64,000 nucleotides of DNA from positions 310,001-374,000 of the forward strand of contig NZ_CP046654.1 of NCBI RefSeq assembly GCF_009759685.1, in the 5' to 3' direction. The position numbers and the translations under genes are program-made. The notes below the pieces were generated by a model. The model did no database searches and was not told the DNA's origin. It worked only from the letters and a program-made list of their open reading frames with translations. The DNA is from Acinetobacter baumannii. Its GTDB lineage: Bacteria > Pseudomonadota > Gammaproteobacteria > Pseudomonadales > Moraxellaceae. Positions 57,454 through 64,000 of this stretch are shown piece after piece (within the stretch, counting starts at the first letter, position 1; each line of letters begins with the position of its first letter).

Positions 57454-58287
57454 ATGTCGCAGCGATCCCGAGTGCTGCCTGGGTTTGGTCTATCATTGGG
57501 CTTCACCCTCGCTTACGTTTCTTTTATTGTGCTTATTCCATTAGCCGCAGTCTTTATCAAATCATTTGGAATCGGATGGGACGGACTATGGGAAATTTTA
57601 ACCTCTGAGCGTATTTTAAAATCGCTTCAACTCAGCTTTAGTTCAGCCTTAATTGCGGCGTTTATTAATGTTGTTTTTGGGCTACTTTTAGCTTGGTGCC
57701 TTGTCCGTTATAACTTTCCCGGAAAGCGTCTGGTTGATGCCTTAGTGGACTTACCTTTTGCACTTCCAACAGCGGTTGCAGGCATTGCGTTGACCTCACT
57801 CTATGCGCCTACAGGCTGGATCGGTCAATATTTAGAACCACTTGGTATTCAGGTTGCATATACCCCTATCGGGATTACGCTAGCTTTAGTGTTTATCGGT
57901 ATTCCTTTTATTGTTCGAACCGTTCAACCGGTATTAAGTGATATTGAAACTGAACTTGAAGAGGCAGCTTCCGCACTCGGTGCAAATCGTTGGCAGACCA
58001 TTACTAAAATTATTTTACCAATATTACTCCCCGCCCTATTTACAGGCTTTGCTTTAGCGTTTGCTCGCGGTGTAGGTGAATATGGTTCTGTAATTTTCAT
58101 TGCAGGTAACCAGCCGTTTAAAACTGAAATTGCTCCGCTTATGATCATTTCTCGCCTAGAAGAATATGACTATGCAGGTGCCACGACTATTGCAGCAGTG
58201 ATGTTGGTTCTCTCTTTCATTATTTTATTTGTCATTAACTTACTTCAAGCATGGGCAAACCGTCGTACAGGGAGAAATGTCACATGA
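57454..58287 (+). CDS. cysT: Sulfate ABC transporter permease CysT
   Basis: A 277-residue inner-membrane permease of the CysA/CysT/CysW importer. Six or so TM segments; the EAA loop is [25 protein letters not shown], the contact site for the ATPase. [15 protein letters not shown] and [12 protein letters not shown] are family features. Its stop overlaps the cysW start (ATGA). Also called cysU. Confidence 0.96.
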   Translation: MSQRSRVLPGFGLSLGFTLAYVSFIVLIPLAAVFIKSFGIGWDGLWEILTSERILKSLQLSFSSALIAAFINVVFGLLLAWCLVRYNFPGKRLVDALVDLPFALPTAVAGIALTSLYAPTGWIGQYLEPLGIQVAYTPIGITLALVFIGIPFIVRTVQPVLSDIETELEEAASALGANRWQTITKIILPILLPALFTGFALAFARGVGEYGSVIFIAGNQPFKTEIAPLMIISRLEEYDYAGATTIAAVMLVLSFIILFVINLLQAWANRRTGRNVT

Positions 58288-59168
58288 ACCTACATACCGA
58301 CAGCAATGCACTTGCCTTGAAATTGCAATCTCGTGACGCGACACGTGAACCAACCTGGGTACGTTATACGCTCATTACAATTGCACTGATTTTTTTCCTT
58401 AGCTGCCTCATGCTGCCACTTATTCTGGTTTTTGTTGAAGCATTTAAACAAGGCCTTGAAGTCTATGTTCAAGCTTTAATTGATCCAGATACATTATCAG
58501 CAGTGAAATTAACACTATTGACCGCAGCAATTGCCGTTCCGATTAATGTGATATTTGGTGTTGCCGCTGCATGGGCTGTTTCCAAATTTCAGTTTAAAGG
58601 TAAAGCAATTTTAACCACCATTATTGATATGCCTTTTTCGGTTTCACCTGTTATTGCAGGTTTAATGATTGTACTGATTTTCGGTGCTCAAGGCTGGTTA
58701 GGCGGTTGGCTCATGGAACATGACATCAAGATTCTATATGCCGTACCTGCCATTGTTTTAGCGACCATCTTTATTACAGTTCCATTTGTGGCGCGTGAGT
58801 TAATTCCACTTATGGAAGCGCAAGGAACTGAAGAAGAGGAAGCAGCGATTGTACTCGGTGCCTCAGGTTGGCAAACCTTTTGGAAAGTCACACTCCCTAA
58901 CATTAAATGGGGTCTGATTTACGGCGTGATTTTGTGTAATGCCCGTGCAATGGGTGAGTTTGGGGCAGTATCAGTAGTTTCCGGCCACATCCGTGGTGAG
59001 ACCAATACCCTGCCTCTACATGTCGAAATTTTATATAACGAGTACACCTTTAGTGCAGCTTTTGCGGTGTCCTCACTACTTGCTTTCTTGGCACTATTAA
59101 CACTGATTTTAAAAACCTGGTTAGAACTACATCAAGACAAACCAGAACCGCATTCAACTGATTCGTAA
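58284..59168 (+). CDS. cysW: Sulfate ABC transporter permease CysW
   Basis: A permease of 294 residues, partner of CysT. The EAA loop reads [39 protein letters not shown] and [21 protein letters not shown] are typical CysW segments. The start at 58284 forms an ATGA overlap with the cysT stop; the longer frame from 58251 is not needed. Confidence 0.95.
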   Translation: MNLHTDSNALALKLQSRDATREPTWVRYTLITIALIFFLSCLMLPLILVFVEAFKQGLEVYVQALIDPDTLSAVKLTLLTAAIAVPINVIFGVAAAWAVSKFQFKGKAILTTIIDMPFSVSPVIAGLMIVLIFGAQGWLGGWLMEHDIKILYAVPAIVLATIFITVPFVARELIPLMEAQGTEEEEAAIVLGASGWQTFWKVTLPNIKWGLIYGVILCNARAMGEFGAVSVVSGHIRGETNTLPLHVEILYNEYTFSAAFAVSSLLAFLALLTLILKTWLELHQDKPEPHSTDS

Positions 59169-59179
59169 GGAATGAAATC

Positions 59180-60241
59180 ATGAGTATTCAAGTTAAAAAT
59201 ATTGAAAAACACTTTGGTGCATTCCATGCGCTTAAAAATATTTCACTCGATTTCCCAGAGGGTGAACTGGTTGCCTTACTCGGCCCATCTGGCTGCGGTA
59301 AAACGACGCTACTTCGTATTATTGCGGGTTTAGAATCAGCAGATGGTGGTCAAGTCTTACTAGAAGGCGAAGATGCAACCAATGTACATGTCCGTGAACG
59401 TCAGGTCGGTTTTGTTTTTCAGCACTATGCTTTATTCCGTCATATGACCGTATTTGACAATATTGCTTTTGGTTTACGTGTCCGTCCTCGTGCCACACGC
59501 CCATCGGAAGCCGAAATTAAAAAACGTGTGACTCGTCTGCTTGATTTGGTTCAATTGGGCTTTTTAGCAGACCGTTACCCAGCCCAGCTTTCTGGTGGTC
59601 AACGCCAACGTATTGCCTTAGCTCGTGCACTTGCCGTGGAACCTCGTGTGTTATTGCTTGATGAACCATTTGGTGCACTAGATGCTAAGGTTCGTAAAGA
59701 ATTACGCCGCTGGTTACGTAACTTGCATGATGAGCTGCATATCACTTCAATTTTCGTAACCCATGACCAAGAAGAGGCACTTGAAGTAGCCGACCAAATT
59801 ATTGTGATGAATAAAGGTAACGTCGAACAAATTGGTTCTCCGCGCGAAGTTTACGAAAAACCTGCAACGCCATTTGTATTTGATTTCTTGGGTCAAGCAA
59901 ATCGTTTTGAAGGTGAACATGCAAGCGGTATTATCCGTATTGGCAATGATCGTATCGAATTACCGACCACAGTTCAGGCACCGCAAGGAAAAGTAATTGC
60001 TTTTGCCCGTCCGGATGAGTTACATATTCATGCGCAACCACAGGCAAATACAATTGAAGCAACTTTTGTACGTGAAGTCTGGATTGCTGGAAAAGTAGTG
60101 GCGGAATTACAAGATCGTAATGGACGTTTAATTGAGATTGCTCTGAGCAGTGAAGCTGCAAAACAACATGCATTTAAACCAAATCAAACTGTTTGGGTAA
60201 GTGCATCTCAACTTCACCTATTTGCAGATCAAGTTGCTTAA
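59180..60241 (+). CDS. cysA: Sulfate ABC transporter ATPase
   Basis: A 353-residue ATP-binding subunit. Walker [14 protein letters not shown]-loop FVFQHYALF, signature [14 protein letters not shown], Walker [12 protein letters not shown] and switch His in FVTHDQEEA are present. A C-terminal regulatory domain of the CysA type (TOBE-like) covers residues 240-353. Last of the transporter genes; an attenuator-like hairpin follows. Confidence 0.96.
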   Translation: MSIQVKNIEKHFGAFHALKNISLDFPEGELVALLGPSGCGKTTLLRIIAGLESADGGQVLLEGEDATNVHVRERQVGFVFQHYALFRHMTVFDNIAFGLRVRPRATRPSEAEIKKRVTRLLDLVQLGFLADRYPAQLSGGQRQRIALARALAVEPRVLLLDEPFGALDAKVRKELRRWLRNLHDELHITSIFVTHDQEEALEVADQIIVMNKGNVEQIGSPREVYEKPATPFVFDFLGQANRFEGEHASGIIRIGNDRIELPTTVQAPQGKVIAFARPDELHIHAQPQANTIEATFVREVWIAGKVVAELQDRNGRLIEIALSSEAAKQHAFKPNQTVWVSASQLHLFADQVA

Positions 60242-60251
60242 GGAATTATTT

Positions 60252-60298
60252 GGTGAGGAGCCATCTCGCGGTATTTAAAGCCGTTCCTCACCTCTTTT
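60252..60298 (+). terminator. Hairpin between cysA and the CysB-type regulator
   Basis: The stem GGTGAGGA / TCCTCACC with a 25-nt loop, followed by TCTTTT. It is a weak terminator that could reduce read-through from cysA into the regulator. Confidence 0.55.
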
Positions 60299-60312
60299 GA
60301 GGAAAAGTGTAA

Positions 60313-61236
60313 ATGAACTTTCAACAATTAAGAATTATCCGAGAAACAGTACGCCAAAACTTTAATTTAACGGAAGCATCTGCCGCGTTATACACCTCTC
60401 AATCAGGTGTAAGTAAACATATTAAAGATTTAGAAGATGAATTAGGCGTACAACTTTTCGTCCGTAAAGGTAAACGTCTGCTGGGTTTAACTGAACCCGG
60501 TCAATCACTCCTTAGCATTGTAGAACGCATGCTTGTAGATGCTGAAAATATTAAACGTCTTGCCGATGACTTTAATAAAGTGGACGAAGGTACTTTAACG
60601 ATTGCAACAACACATACTCAAGCACGTTATGTATTACCACCAATCGTCAATCAATTTAAGAAACTATTTCCAAAAGTTCATTTGATTTTGCAACAAGCAA
60701 GCCCTGTCGAAATTGCAGAAATGCTTTTACAAGGTGAAGCTGATATTGGCATCGCGACAGAGTCTTTAACAACTGAAGAAAATTTAGCAAGCATTCCATA
60801 TTATCAATGGCAGCACAGCATTATTACTCCTCAAGATCACCCACTTACACAGCTCGATAAAATTGATCTTGATGCTTTATCTGAATACCCACTGATTACT
60901 TATCACGGCGGTTTTACAGGTCGTTCAAAGATCGATAAAGCATTTGAAGATGCACAAATTGATGCCGATATTGTAATGTCTGCTCTTGATGCCGATGTTA
61001 TCAAAACTTACGTTGAACTCGGCATGGGCGTTGGAATTGTCAATGATGTCGCTTACGATGCAGAACGTGACTATCGTTTAAAACAAATTAAAACTGATAT
61101 CTTTGGTGTCAACACCACATGGATTGCTGTTCGCAAAGGCCATTTATTACGTGGTTATGGTTATGAGTTTATTTCTTTATGCTCACCTGATGCTGACATT
61201 AAAGCATTGAAAAAAATTGCCTATCCAGATGAATAA
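60313..61236 (+). CDS. cysB: LysR-type regulator, CysB family
   Basis: A 307-residue transcription regulator. The winged helix-turn-helix is N-terminal (NFNLTEASAALYTSQSGVSKHIKDLE), then the CysB-type co-inducer domain (TTHTQARYVLPPIVNQF, QASPVEIAEMLLQGEADIGI, ITYHGGFTGRSKID). CysB activates sulfur uptake genes with N-acetylserine; its place directly after the sulfate operon fits that role. AGGAAA precedes the ATG. Confidence 0.94.
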   Translation: MNFQQLRIIRETVRQNFNLTEASAALYTSQSGVSKHIKDLEDELGVQLFVRKGKRLLGLTEPGQSLLSIVERMLVDAENIKRLADDFNKVDEGTLTIATTHTQARYVLPPIVNQFKKLFPKVHLILQQASPVEIAEMLLQGEADIGIATESLTTEENLASIPYYQWQHSIITPQDHPLTQLDKIDLDALSEYPLITYHGGFTGRSKIDKAFEDAQIDADIVMSALDADVIKTYVELGMGVGIVNDVAYDAERDYRLKQIKTDIFGVNTTWIAVRKGHLLRGYGYEFISLCSPDADIKALKKIAYPDE

Positions 61237-61251
61237 AGTTTAAGAACAAAA

Positions 61252-61279
61252 TAAAAGAGCTACTTATGTAGCTCTTTTA
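61252..61279 (+). terminator. Terminator after cysB
   Basis: AAAAGAGCTAC and GTAGCTCTTTT form a stem with a 4-nt loop, followed by T-rich sequence. Confidence 0.88.
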
Positions 61280-61290
61280 TTTTTAGATAT

Positions 61291-61318
61291 AAAAAAACGA
61301 GCCGAAGCTCGTTTTTTT
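61291..61318 (-). terminator. Terminator after carO
   Basis: AAAAAAACGAGC and GCTCGTTTTTTT pair around a CGAA loop. On the minus strand it follows the carO stop with a T run, back to back with the cysB terminator. Confidence 0.88.
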
Positions 61319-61326
61319 ACTATTTA

Positions 61327-62076
61327 TTACCAGTAGAAGTTTACACCAACTTTACCAACTGGCATCCATTCGTATTTATTATCGTTACGAATTTCATTTG
61401 CTTCTTTATCAACCGCATCCTGAGCAGATGTTGGGTTACCAGTTACAGGAGCAAGATTATACTGAGTTAACTCAACTTTTGGATTACCAGTATAGTAAGC
61501 ACCTACTTCACCAAATACACCCCAGTTTTTGCTAATCTTTGGAGCAAAACCAAAACCTAAATATGGAGCGATGTCATTTTTGTAAGACATTTTACCTCTT
61601 ACACCGCCCTCTTGACCAGGAACTGCTTGTTGATAGTTTTTACCATCAATTGATAAGGTATCACCATTACCAATACGTTTAGCAAGGTCATAATCATTAT
61701 CTAAGTAAGCCGCACCTGCAGCTATATATAGGCCTTGAGCCCATGGATTTGTGCTGGCACCCCAAGGACGAATTTCAGCATTTAGATAGACATTGTTATT
61801 ATCCATGTCTAAATCATACTTAGTGCCATTTACTGAAACATCATCTGTCCAAGAAATGTCACCGCCGTTATAACCCAATGCTAAACCTACATATGGGTTT
61901 GCTTGCCATAACAAAGCACCACCGTAACCTGTAGTACCTACTTCAGCACGAGCGCCTACTGGAATTAATTGGTTTTTATCGAATGCATAGCTGTCATGAA
62001 CAACAGCTTCATCCGCCATTGCAGCACCAGCAGCAAGTAAAGCTGTAGTTGTCACTAAAACACGTAATACTTTCAT
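61327..62076 (-). CDS. carO: CarO outer-membrane channel
   Basis: A 249-residue outer-membrane beta-barrel. The signal peptide ends AAMA-DEAVV, the strands alternate through the protein (ARAEVGTTGYGGALLWQANPYVGLALGYNGGDISW, quoted here as GYGGALLWQ and GLALGYNGG), and it ends NFYW with a C-terminal aromatic. I recognise it as CarO, an Acinetobacter channel linked to ornithine/basic amino-acid uptake and, when lost, to carbapenem resistance. The central loop (RIGNGDTLSIDGKNYQQ) is one of the known variable regions. The coding frame is intact, with no insertion. Confidence 0.92.
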   Translation of the reverse strand: MKVLRVLVTTTALLAAGAAMADEAVVHDSYAFDKNQLIPVGARAEVGTTGYGGALLWQANPYVGLALGYNGGDISWTDDVSVNGTKYDLDMDNNNVYLNAEIRPWGASTNPWAQGLYIAAGAAYLDNDYDLAKRIGNGDTLSIDGKNYQQAVPGQEGGVRGKMSYKNDIAPYLGFGFAPKISKNWGVFGEVGAYYTGNPKVELTQYNLAPVTGNPTSAQDAVDKEANEIRNDNKYEWMPVGKVGVNFYW

Positions 62077-62370
62077 CGTTTTCTCCTTAAGAAAAGGCTC
62101 TGTTTTTAATTTATTCAGCTTGTGACAAAAATTATATTCAAGAGCATAGATTCTTTTTTATACAAAAACTGCTAGATTTCTGTTATTTTTTGATACAAAT
62201 TGAGTTAAATTTTTATTTTCAAATCATTTTTGTGTAAAAAACACTTGATTATCTAATAAGCTTATTTTGGTTTAACTCATTTATACCTCAATTAAACGTA
62301 ACACGTTTTTTCAAAGATTCTTGTCACAAATTAGTGTAAAATCTTTAAAATTTTTTATGGAAGGAAGATC
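62077..62370. promoter_or_regulatory. Divergent AT-rich promoter region of carO and dapD
   Basis: 294 bp between divergent genes, strongly A+T with several T-tracts. The SD GGAAGGAAG precedes dapD; AAGGAGAAAACG precedes carO. No regulator site can be defined by eye. Confidence 0.45.
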
Positions 62371-63192
62371 ATGTCTCAGCTTTCTACGATCATTGAGCAA
62401 GCATTTGAAGACCGCGCAAATTTCACTGCAGCAGATTGCCCAAGCGAAATTCGCCAAGCTGTTGAAGAAGCAATTGCTGGTTTAGATAACGGTACACTTC
62501 GAGTTGCAGAAAAAATCAATGGTGAATGGGTTGTTCATCAATGGTTAAAAAAAGCTGTTTTATTATCATTTAAACTTAATGACAATAAACCAATCGAGTC
62601 ATGTGATCTTCGTTTCTACGACAAAGTTGAAACTAAATTCTCTGGTTGGACTGAAGAGCAATTTAAAGCTGCGGGTGTTCGTGTTGTTCCTCCTGCTGTT
62701 GCTCGTCGTGGTAGTTTCCAAGCTAAAAATGTGGTGTTAATGCCATCTTATGTCAACATTGGTGCTTACGTAGATGAAGGCACAATGGTTGATACATGGG
62801 CAACTGTAGGTTCATGTGCTCAAATCGGTAAAAACGTTCACTTATCAGGTGGTGTTGGTATCGGTGGTGTTTTAGAACCATTACAAGCTAACCCAACCAT
62901 TATTGAAGACAACTGTTTTATCGGCGCACGTTCTGAAATCGTTGAAGGTGTTATTGTCGAAGAAGGCTCTGTTATTTCTATGGGTGTTTATATCGGTCAA
63001 TCTACACGTATTTATGATCGTGAGACTGGTGAAATCCATTATGGCCGTGTTCCTGCTGGCTCAGTTGTTGTACCAGGTAACTTACCGTCAGCTGATGGTA
63101 AATACAGCTTATACGCTGCAATTATCGTGAAAAAAGTTGATGCACAAACACGTGCAAAAACAAGTTTGAACGATTTGTTACGCGCTGACTAA
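62371..63192 (+). CDS. dapD: 2,3,4,5-tetrahydropyridine-2,6-dicarboxylate N-succinyltransferase
   Basis: A 273-residue acetyltransferase-like enzyme of lysine and diaminopimelate synthesis, using succinyl-CoA. The C-terminal left-handed beta-helix has hexapeptide repeats ([21 protein letters not shown], quoted in parts: [10 protein letters not shown] and [10 protein letters not shown]; then [15 protein letters not shown]). [20 protein letters not shown] is typical. The gene ends at a strong terminator. Confidence 0.96.
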   Translation: MSQLSTIIEQAFEDRANFTAADCPSEIRQAVEEAIAGLDNGTLRVAEKINGEWVVHQWLKKAVLLSFKLNDNKPIESCDLRFYDKVETKFSGWTEEQFKAAGVRVVPPAVARRGSFQAKNVVLMPSYVNIGAYVDEGTMVDTWATVGSCAQIGKNVHLSGGVGIGGVLEPLQANPTIIEDNCFIGARSEIVEGVIVEEGSVISMGVYIGQSTRIYDRETGEIHYGRVPAGSVVVPGNLPSADGKYSLYAAIIVKKVDAQTRAKTSLNDLLRAD

Positions 63193-63209
63193 TTTCAGTT
63201 TGATCAAAC

Positions 63210-63249
63210 ATCTCTACGATCAACACTGATCGTAGAGATTTTATTTTTT
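63210..63249 (+). terminator. Terminator after dapD
   Basis: A perfect 13-bp stem (63210-63222 with 63227-63239) with a 4-nt loop, followed by T-rich sequence. Confidence 0.9.
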
Positions 63250-63270
63250 ATATAGTGTGGTATTTCTAGA

Positions 63271-63981
63271 ATGGCTTCCTTACGTTCCTCTGCAATTCCT
63301 GTCTCTGACCCTGCGTCCGGTCTACGCATTACCGAGATTTTTTACTCCTTGCAGGGTGAAGCAAATGCCTCTGGCCTACCGACTGTATTTATTCGTCTCA
63401 CAGGTTGCCCTTTACGTTGTAGTTATTGCGACACCACTTATTCTTTTGAAGGTGGCGAACGCTTATCACTTGAGCACATTATTGAAACGGCTGAAAAATA
63501 TCAAACGCCTTATATTTGTGTAACAGGCGGTGAACCCCTAGCACAACCCAATTGCTTAATTTTATTACAAGGTTTATGTGACGCTGGTTTTGACGTTTCC
63601 CTAGAAACCAGTGGCGCTCTTGATGTATCAAGAGTGGATCCGCGTGTTTCAAAAGTCCTCGACTTAAAGACTCCAACTTCTGGTGAAGAACACCGTAATC
63701 TCATCAGTAATCTTGACCATTTAACACCGCGTGACCAAATCAAATTTGTGATTTGTAATCGTGAAGACTATGAATGGTCAAAACAACAAGTTGAACAATA
63801 TCAACTGCAAACCAAAGTCAGTACTGTCTGGTTCTCCCCTGCTTTTGCAGTTGAAAAAGGTGCTGTTGGCCTGCCACGTTTAGCACGTGATCTGGCACAG
63901 TGGATACTGGACGACAAACTGCCTGTACGTTTCCAGCTTCAGTTACATAAACTGCTCTGGAACGATGAATCAGGTCGCTAA
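63271..63981 (+). CDS. queE: 7-carboxy-7-deazaguanine synthase
   Basis: A 236-residue radical SAM enzyme converting 6-carboxytetrahydropterin to 7-carboxy-7-deazaguanine for queuosine. Substrate motif EIFYSLQGEANASG, the cluster motif CPLRCSYCDTTYSF (Cx3Cx2C with the usual QueE spacing), and CVTGGEPLAQP follow. An SD is not obvious. queC or other queuosine genes may follow beyond the window. Confidence 0.94.
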   Translation: MASLRSSAIPVSDPASGLRITEIFYSLQGEANASGLPTVFIRLTGCPLRCSYCDTTYSFEGGERLSLEHIIETAEKYQTPYICVTGGEPLAQPNCLILLQGLCDAGFDVSLETSGALDVSRVDPRVSKVLDLKTPTSGEEHRNLISNLDHLTPRDQIKFVICNREDYEWSKQQVEQYQLQTKVSTVWFSPAFAVEKGAVGLPRLARDLAQWILDDKLPVRFQLQLHKLLWNDESGR

Positions 63982-64000
63982 TCGTTCAATAAAATAAATC

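Overview
The window is chromosomal DNA from an Acinetobacter species, most likely of the A. calcoaceticus-baumannii complex. The reasons are low G+C, an outer-membrane protein at 61327-62076 that I recognise as CarO, Acinetobacter-typical neighbourhoods (lepA-lepB-DUF4845-rnc-era-lipoprotein-recO-pdxJ-miaE; sbp-hydrolase-cysTWA-cysB), and many genes separated by short hairpin terminators. I see no insertion sequence, prophage, CRISPR array or rRNA. The species assignment is inference.

Layout. 0.1-6.9 kb: M61 peptidase, D,D-carboxypeptidase, type II NADH dehydrogenase, SlyD-type prolyl isomerase, DNA photolyase. 7.0-15.0 kb: a complete-looking exopolysaccharide synthesis and export locus. A five-gene plus-strand operon encodes a 4-TM protein with a degenerate GGDEF-like domain, a 2-TM unknown, a processive GT2 synthase, a BcsB-like periplasmic protein and a YbcH/DUF4434-like periplasmic protein. 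It converges on a two-gene minus-strand operon encoding an outer-membrane TPR/beta-barrel protein and UDP-GlcNAc 2-epimerase. The composition resembles the E. coli NfrA/NfrB/YbcH/WecB system, suggesting a ManNAc-containing polymer, possibly under c-di-GMP control through the GGDEF-like protein. This is the most interesting region. 15.2-22.5 kb: VIT1-type transporter, nitronate monooxygenase, dusB, a DUF1615 lipoprotein with lytic-transglycosylase-like motifs, a HAD phosphatase, proB, obgE. 22.6-24.1 kb: two tandem paralogous membrane-anchored beta-repeat proteins of unknown function. 24.2-29.7 kb: long-form gap, rarD, a Blc-type lipocalin, uvrB. 29.8-34 kb: a macro-domain-like protein, a diguanylate cyclase with duplicated sensor modules, a 59-residue basic ORF, an aspartate aminotransferase. 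34-38 kb: a membrane J-domain-like protein converging on an HscC-type Hsp70. 38-41 kb: a GFA-family gene broken by a frameshift at an A6 run, a hotdog thioesterase, an unknown ORF, tRNA-Asn with a strong promoter, and a YdfG-like dehydrogenase. 41-48.4 kb: the lepA-to-miaE run. 48.5-55.5 kb: thioesterases, a DegP/MucD protease, nadB, and pabC-mltG-tmk. 55.7-61.2 kb: the sulfate ABC transporter with an embedded alpha/beta hydrolase and a CysB-type regulator. 61.3-64 kb: carO, dapD and queE.

Most genes are housekeeping. Gene calls use start-site reasoning (Shine-Dalgarno position, family N-terminus), so several starts lie inside the longest possible open frame. No database search or structure prediction was run. 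Family names come from motifs and recalled family features.
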